NCBI RefSeq assembly: GCF_000701405.1
Contig: NZ_JNIV01000111.1
Coordinates: forward strand, 1 to 13,090
Reading direction: 5' to 3'
DNA from: Deinococcus marmoris DSM 12784
GTDB taxonomy: Bacteria > Deinococcota > Deinococci > Deinococcales > Deinococcaceae
Length of the DNA stretch: 13,090 nucleotides
The stretch's first letter is position 1. Each line of letters opens with the position of its first letter. Under the pieces are notes generated by a model, which searched no databases, was not told where the DNA came from, and worked only from the letters and a program-made list of their open reading frames with translations. The position numbers and the translations under genes were made by a program. Of the stretch, positions 9,238 through 13,090 are shown piece after piece.

Positions 9238-10389
9238 ATGGCAAACGAAGTCGACACCTCTCGCCTGCTGGGTGTGGATACCATCTCGGGCATCGTGGGC
9301 CGGGCCTGGACCGATGGGTTAACAGCCGCCGGGCAGTACGGCCCCACACTGCTGCTGGCGCTGGCGCTGGTGGCGCTGTATGCCCTGCTGTTCTGGATCC
9401 TCTCGCGCGTGCTACAAGGGGCCGTGCGCCGCCTGGTGCCTGCCGAGGCCCAGCCGGTCACCCGCCAGTCCCTGCGCGTGGTCCTGCGCCTAACCTACCT
9501 GATGCTGGTGGCGGTGTCGGTCACGGCGCTGTTTCCGGCTCTGTCAGGGTACGGCCCGGCCATCTTCCGGGTGTACATCCTGCTGCTGTTGCTGTACGTG
9601 GGCTGGAATCTGCTGGAGTATTTGCTCCACCGCCAGACTGCGCGCTGGGGCCTGGACGCAAGTCTGGAACTGCTGCTGAAAAACGTGGTGCGGGTGATCT
9701 GGTCCATGAGCGGCATCTACCTGATCTTCCAGCAGTTCAACGTGAACCTGTTGCCCATCCTGGGCGGGCTGGGCGTGCTGGGGCTGGCGGTGGGGTTTGC
9801 CGCGCAGGACATTCTCGCCAACCTGATCAGCGGCGTGACCCTGCTGCTGGACCGGCCCTTCCGTATCGGCGACTGGATTCGCGTCGAGGACCAGGAAGGA
9901 CAGGTCAGCGGCCTGACCCTGCGGACCACCCGCATCCGCACCCGCGACAACGAATTCGTGTCCATCCCCAACAAGGACGTGGCCGGGGCGGTGGTGGTCA
10001 ATCTCTCGGCGGGCGGCCCGCTGCGCGTCAATGTCCTGATCGGCGTGGAATACCGCGAGCGGGTAGAGGACGTGCGCCGCGTGCTGCTGGAGGTCATGGC
10101 CGCGCAGCCCAGGGTGCAGCCGGAACCTGCCCCGGCGGTGCTGGTCCGGGAGCTGAGTGCGTCGAGCGTGGACGTGATCATGCGCTTCTGGGTCAGCGAG
10201 GCCGATATCGCCTCGTACCCGGTGATTTCCATGCAGATCAGGGAAGCGGCCAAGGAAGCCCTTCAGGCGAACGGCATGGACATTCCCTTTCCGCATCTGC
10301 AACTCCACATCGACGGCGCGAAGGGTCTGGAGGCATTTTTGCCCGTCGCGCCGGAACCCTCGGCCCGGCCCCAGCGTGAGGAACATTGA
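9238..10389 (+). CDS. mscS: MscS-family mechanosensitive ion channel
   Basis: 383 aa. MscS channels open under membrane tension and release ions and small solutes to protect cells from hypo-osmotic shock. Hydrophobic segments lie near 35-58, 80-100, 108-130 and 146-166, followed by the pore helix. The pore region GGLGVLGLAVGFAAQDILANLISGVTLL (about 176-203) has the glycine/alanine packing pattern of MscS TM3. It continues into the beta domain with the family hallmark DRPFRIGDWIRVEDQEGQV, then TRIRTRDNEFVSIPNKDV. A cytoplasmic alpha/beta domain ends with MDIPFPHLQLHI, also typical. The protein has more membrane segments than minimal E. coli MscS, so it belongs to the larger YbdG/YnaI-type range. 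ATG 9238 is set by the -10 box. Its TGA overlaps the TTG of the next gene. Confidence 0.93.
   Translation: MANEVDTSRLLGVDTISGIVGRAWTDGLTAAGQYGPTLLLALALVALYALLFWILSRVLQGAVRRLVPAEAQPVTRQSLRVVLRLTYLMLVAVSVTALFPALSGYGPAIFRVYILLLLLYVGWNLLEYLLHRQTARWGLDASLELLLKNVVRVIWSMSGIYLIFQQFNVNLLPILGGLGVLGLAVGFAAQDILANLISGVTLLLDRPFRIGDWIRVEDQEGQVSGLTLRTTRIRTRDNEFVSIPNKDVAGAVVVNLSAGGPLRVNVLIGVEYRERVEDVRRVLLEVMAAQPRVQPEPAPAVLVRELSASSVDVIMRFWVSEADIASYPVISMQIREAAKEALQANGMDIPFPHLQLHIDGAKGLEAFLPVAPEPSARPQREEH
10378..10382 (+). promoter_or_regulatory. Shine-Dalgarno (GAGGA) for the DUF218 gene
   Basis: GAGGA lies three nt before TTG 10386, inside the last codons of mscS. It is one of the few clear ribosome-binding sites in the window and decides the unusual TTG start. 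It contrasts with the first genes of transcripts, which lack one. Confidence 0.5.
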
Positions 10390-11210
10390 CCCGGCTCCTC
10401 CCGACCCGCTCCCGGCTCGTCTTCCGCGCCGTGTGGCCCGGTGTGCTGGGCGGCGCGGTTATCGGCGCAGCTCTGTGCGTTCTGGCCGCTTTTCTGGGCG
10501 AGGTCCGCGCCCCGGAAAGTCTGTTGCTGCTGCTGATCGTGGCGGGAGGGCTGGTTGGAGCATTTGCTCTGAGCCGCCGGATTCTGCATGTCGGCGCTGG
10601 ACTTCTGGCGCTGCTGCTCTCGCTGTGCCTGCTGACCCCCGTGCTGCGCGGACCGCTGAACGCGCTGACGCTCTCTGAGCCGCCGCAGAAGGCCGACGCC
10701 ATCGTGGTGCTGGGGGGCGGCGTGCAGTGCGGCACGCGGGCGCTGGCGGATTCCAGCCAGACCCGATTGCTGGCGGGCCTGCAACTGTGGCGGGCCGGGT
10801 ACGCGCCCGTCGTGACCGTCTCCGAGCAGTCCGATGTGTTCTCGGCCACCTGTCCCAAGATGAGTGTGATCGAGCGCGAGATCATCCGGGGGCTGTACCC
10901 GCAGGATGGCCCCGAGATCCTGACCCTGAGCAATGTCACCACCACCCGTGACGAGGCGGCCCGCGTGCGCGATCTGGCAGCGGTGCGGGGCTGGAAGCGG
11001 GTTCTCTTGGTGACCAGCCCCAGCCACTCGCGCCGCGCGGCAGGCATGTTCGCCTCGCAGGGAGTGAACGTCGTCAGCGTCCCTGCACCCGAAACGCGCT
11101 TCGATTTCACGTTGCCGCTGCCCTCGGACCGGCTGTACGCGCTACGGATGGTGCTGTACGAGTGGCTCTCGCGCATCAAAAAGGAAGTGGGCGGCACGCC
11201 GGAGCGGTGA
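10386..11210 (+). CDS. DUF218 / YdcF-SanA-ElyC-like membrane protein
   Basis: 274 aa from TTG 10386, which overlaps the mscS stop as TTGA and is preceded by GAGGA. Three hydrophobic segments (about 12-38, 45-63, 66-86) precede a soluble domain with the DUF218 pattern. This comprises KADAIVVLGGGVQCG (102-116), a TRLLAGLQLWRAGYAPVVTVS segment, SNVTTTRDEA (182-191) in place of the common NTxEN, and LLVTSPSHSRRA (207-218). In E. coli the relatives SanA and ElyC affect envelope integrity and peptidoglycan or enterobacterial common antigen metabolism; the exact reaction is not established. Coupling to a mechanosensitive channel suggests an envelope-stress role, by inference. Confidence 0.87.
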   Translation: MTRLLPTRSRLVFRAVWPGVLGGAVIGAALCVLAAFLGEVRAPESLLLLLIVAGGLVGAFALSRRILHVGAGLLALLLSLCLLTPVLRGPLNALTLSEPPQKADAIVVLGGGVQCGTRALADSSQTRLLAGLQLWRAGYAPVVTVSEQSDVFSATCPKMSVIEREIIRGLYPQDGPEILTLSNVTTTRDEAARVRDLAAVRGWKRVLLVTSPSHSRRAAGMFASQGVNVVSVPAPETRFDFTLPLPSDRLYALRMVLYEWLSRIKKEVGGTPER

Positions 11211-11263
11211 GTCGAGTCCCGGAAATCCCCTCCCGCGCACTGCGTTTCCCGTTCCGCCTCCCC

Positions 11264-11269
11264 TAAACT
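11264..11269 (+). promoter_or_regulatory. -10 box (TAAACT) of trmFO
   Basis: TAAACT is followed by 6 nt (GCCCCC) and ATG 11276, with no Shine-Dalgarno. This gives trmFO its own predicted leaderless promoter although the upstream gene ends only 65 bp before it on the same strand. Confidence 0.6.
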
Positions 11270-11275
11270 GCCCCC

Positions 11276-12694
11276 ATGACCACCTCCTCTCTTCCCACAA
11301 TCACCGTGATCGGCGCGGGCCTGGCCGGGTCCGAAGCCGCGCTCGCCGCCGCCAGCCAGGGCGTGCGCGTGCGCCTGCACGAGATGCGCCCCGTGAAAAT
11401 GACCCCCGCCCACCGTTCCGGCGGTTTTGCCGAACTGGTGTGCAGCAACTCGCTGGGCGGCGAGGGCGAGCGCCAGAGCAAGGGACTGCTTCAGGCCGAA
11501 CTCCGCAGCGTGGGCGGCGGCATCGTGACGGCGGCGGACGCCTCCAAACTGCCTGCCGGAAATGCCCTGGCTGTGGAACGTGACGAATTCAGCGCGCGGG
11601 TGACGAAGGCGGTGCGCGAACACCCGTTGATCGAGGTGATTGACGGCGAGGTGGAGGCCGTGCCGGAGGGCATCACCGTGATCGCCTCCGGCCCCCTGAC
11701 CAGCGACGCCCTGGCCGCCGACGTTGCCCGCGTGACGGGCAGCGAACGCCTGAGTTTTTACGACGCCGCCGCCCCGGTGATCGACTTCGCCAGCATCGAC
11801 ATGGACGTGTGCTGGCGGGCCGGGCGCTATGACCAGAGCGCCGATTACATCAACTGCCCGTTTACCAAAGACGAGTACCTGGCCTTTTTTGGCGCGCTGG
11901 AACAGGCCCGCGCCCATACGCCGCACGACTGGGAAAAGCTGGAATTCTTCGAGGGCTGCATGCCCATCGAAGAAATTGCGCGCCGGGGCGTGGATACCCC
12001 CCGCTTTGGCCCCATGTCGCCCAAGGGTCTGGACGATCCGCGCACCGGACGCTGGCCCTACGCGGTGGCGCAGCTCCGTCAGGAAGACCGTGAAGGGCGG
12101 CTGTGGTCCCTGGTGGGCTTTCAGACGGGCCTGAAGTGGGGCGATCAGAAGGCGGTGGTGCAACTGATTCCTGGCCTGAACGACGCCGAGATCGTCCGCT
12201 ACGGCGTGATGCACCGCAACACCTACCTGAACGCGCCGCAGGTGCTGGACTCCAGCTTGCAACTGCGCGCCGATCCGCAGAAGTTTGTGGCAGGCGTGCT
12301 GGCCGGAACCGAGGGTTATCTGGAATCGGCGGCGACGGGCTGGCTGGCCGGAACAAACGCGGCGCGGCTGGCGCTGGGATTAATGCCGCTCACCCCACCC
12401 GCCGAGTCCATGCTGGGCGGGCTGGTGCGTTACCTAGCCAGCGCCAATCCCAAGAACTTCCAGCCCATGAACGTCAACTGGGCACTGGTCCCCGAACTGC
12501 CCGCGCCGCAGCCGGGGCCGAACGGCAAGGTCCGCAAACTGGGCAAGCAGGAAAAGCGTCCGATCCTGTTCCGGCGCGGCCTGAACGCCTTTATGGCCTG
12601 GGCAGGGGAGGAGGCGGGCTTGCAGGTGACGCCGCCGCCAGTGCCGCATGGGGAGGAGAGTGTGGAGGCTCAGGCTCAGCCGGTTTTGCGCTGA
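11276..12694 (+). CDS. trmFO: Methylenetetrahydrofolate--tRNA-(uracil-5-)-methyltransferase TrmFO
   Basis: 472 aa, close to the family's usual 430-470. TrmFO is a cytoplasmic flavoprotein that makes 5-methyluridine at position 54 of the tRNA T-loop. It uses 5,10-methylenetetrahydrofolate as methyl donor and FAD/NADH as reductant, instead of the S-adenosylmethionine enzyme TrmA. The dinucleotide-binding motif VIGAGLAGSEAA is at residues 11-22. Cys56 in ELVCSNSLGG and Cys228 in FFEGCMPIEEIA correspond to the two functional cysteines known from the Bacillus enzyme. Other landmarks are SFYDAAAPVID, YINCPFTKDEY, FGPMSPKGLDDPRTG, GYLESAATGWLAG and NPKNFQPMNVNW. All look intact. The C-terminal tail of about 30 residues (PPPVPHGEESVEAQAQ) is low-complexity and probably unstructured. 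Confidence 0.97.
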   Translation: MTTSSLPTITVIGAGLAGSEAALAAASQGVRVRLHEMRPVKMTPAHRSGGFAELVCSNSLGGEGERQSKGLLQAELRSVGGGIVTAADASKLPAGNALAVERDEFSARVTKAVREHPLIEVIDGEVEAVPEGITVIASGPLTSDALAADVARVTGSERLSFYDAAAPVIDFASIDMDVCWRAGRYDQSADYINCPFTKDEYLAFFGALEQARAHTPHDWEKLEFFEGCMPIEEIARRGVDTPRFGPMSPKGLDDPRTGRWPYAVAQLRQEDREGRLWSLVGFQTGLKWGDQKAVVQLIPGLNDAEIVRYGVMHRNTYLNAPQVLDSSLQLRADPQKFVAGVLAGTEGYLESAATGWLAGTNAARLALGLMPLTPPAESMLGGLVRYLASANPKNFQPMNVNWALVPELPAPQPGPNGKVRKLGKQEKRPILFRRGLNAFMAWAGEEAGLQVTPPPVPHGEESVEAQAQPVLR

Positions 12695-12737
12695 GGAGTG
12701 ATGTAAAACTGGGTTTTGGGGTGGCTCCCACGGTTTA

Positions 12738-12762
12738 ATACGGACTCCGATTAATTTCTTGA
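12738..12762 (-). mobile_element. Probable end of the IS630-type element
   Basis: The strip AATACGGACTCCGATTAA starting at 12737 lies directly at the transposase C-terminus. It begins after TA dinucleotides (12736-12737 and 12739-12740), matching the TA target preference of IS630 elements. It contains the small palindrome CGGA-C-TCCG (12741-12749). The far end is outside the window, so the terminal inverted repeat is not verified. Confidence 0.45.
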
Positions 12763-13090
12763 CAGAGGCCACCAGTGAAAGAGGGTCTGCTGGGAGAGGA
12801 GGTTCGGCTGGGTTTCGAGCCAGGCACACTGCTGGCCCAGGGTATCGGTGAAGTCATCCATCGTTTCAAACCAGCGGTTGGCAACCGTGGCGTCGGTGAG
12901 GTCCCACAGGCGCTCTACAGGTTGCAGTTCTGGTGAGTACGCGGGCATGGTGATGGTCTGAATGCCGGGGGGATGTCCCTCCAGCGGAGGGACATGAAAG
13001 CCTGCACCGTCTTCAACGACCAGCACGCAGTGCTGCTCACTCGCACCCACACTGCGAGCGAAAGCGGCCATCACCCTTTGATACGCCAGC
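12751..13090 (-). CDS. IS630-type DDE transposase, C-terminal half (5' end outside window)
   Basis: The minus-strand frame is open from the window edge to TAA at 12751-12753, about 112 residues. GTG 13074 is an internal codon rather than the start, because LAYQR continues the family pattern upstream of it. CVLVVEDGAGFHVPP carries the second catalytic Asp, and MPAYSPELQPVERLWDLT carries the catalytic Glu in the classic YSPELxPxExxW context of DDE_3/IS630 transposases. The protein cuts and inserts the element at TA sites. No frameshift is visible in this part. It ends about 57 bp downstream of trmFO, converging on it. Confidence 0.88.
   Translation of the reverse strand, partial: LAYQRVMAAFARSVGASEQHCVLVVEDGAGFHVPPLEGHPPGIQTITMPAYSPELQPVERLWDLTDATVANRWFETMDDFTDTLGQQCAWLETQPNLLSQQTLFHWWPLSRN

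Noticed and set aside
10238..12262. Long open minus-strand frame of about 670 codons across mscS, DUF218 and trmFO
   Set aside because: It spans three well-supported plus-strand genes and the gaps between them, with low-complexity composition and no recognisable motif.
12705..12717. AAAAC-TGG-GTTTT hairpin after trmFO as terminator
   Set aside because: The stem is only five mostly A-T pairs with a three-base loop and is followed by GGGG rather than T residues.

Overview
The window is GC-rich chromosomal DNA that looks like a Deinococcus or close relative. Supporting signs are the strong G/C third-position codon bias, the particular genes present (a Deinococcus-like divergent PlsY paralogue, a SWIM-SNF2 helicase, TrmFO) and a run of promoters with a TANNNT -10 box only 6-9 nt from the start codon. 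That spacing is the leaderless-transcript arrangement known to be common in Deinococcus. The genus call is inference; no rRNA or tRNA is present to confirm it.

Layout. Positions 1-306 are the C-terminal third of an IS1-like DDE transposase cut by the window edge, followed by an AT-rich intergenic strip. On the minus strand at 424-1191 lies a MoeB/ThiF-type E1-like adenylyltransferase, whose last codons look foreign. Divergent from it, on the plus strand, are a motif-poor PlsY-like membrane protein (1387-1965) and a large secreted/multi-spanning TPR protein (about 2027-4174), probably one transcript. After a gene-poor 240-bp gap comes a predicted 26-codon leaderless leader ORF (4414-4494). It overlaps by ATGA a 1122-residue SWIM-SNF2 ATPase (4491-7859).

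A convergent junction (7860-7923) separates SNF2 from two minus-strand envelope genes: a CIA30-domain exported protein (7924-8451) and a membrane-anchored DUF305 protein (8546-9178). The DUF305 gene shares a 59-bp back-to-back promoter region with a MscS-family mechanosensitive channel (9238-10389). The channel overlaps by TTGA a DUF218/YdcF-like membrane protein (10386-11210). trmFO, the folate-dependent tRNA m5U54 methyltransferase, follows with its own promoter (11276-12694). The window closes with the C-terminal part of an IS630-type transposase on the minus strand (12751-13090).

How it fits together. This is mostly housekeeping and envelope functions (sulfur-carrier activation, lipid/envelope proteins, osmotic protection, tRNA modification) bounded by two unrelated insertion sequences whose 3' ends face inward. 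I see no CRISPR array, toxin-antitoxin pair, phage module or recognisable defence island. The most unusual items are the leaderless leader peptide translationally overlapping SNF2, the PlsY-like protein that has lost its family motifs beside the TPR protein, and the moeB 3' end that appears remodelled next to an IS. A near-uniform leaderless promoter code sits in front of almost every transcription unit.
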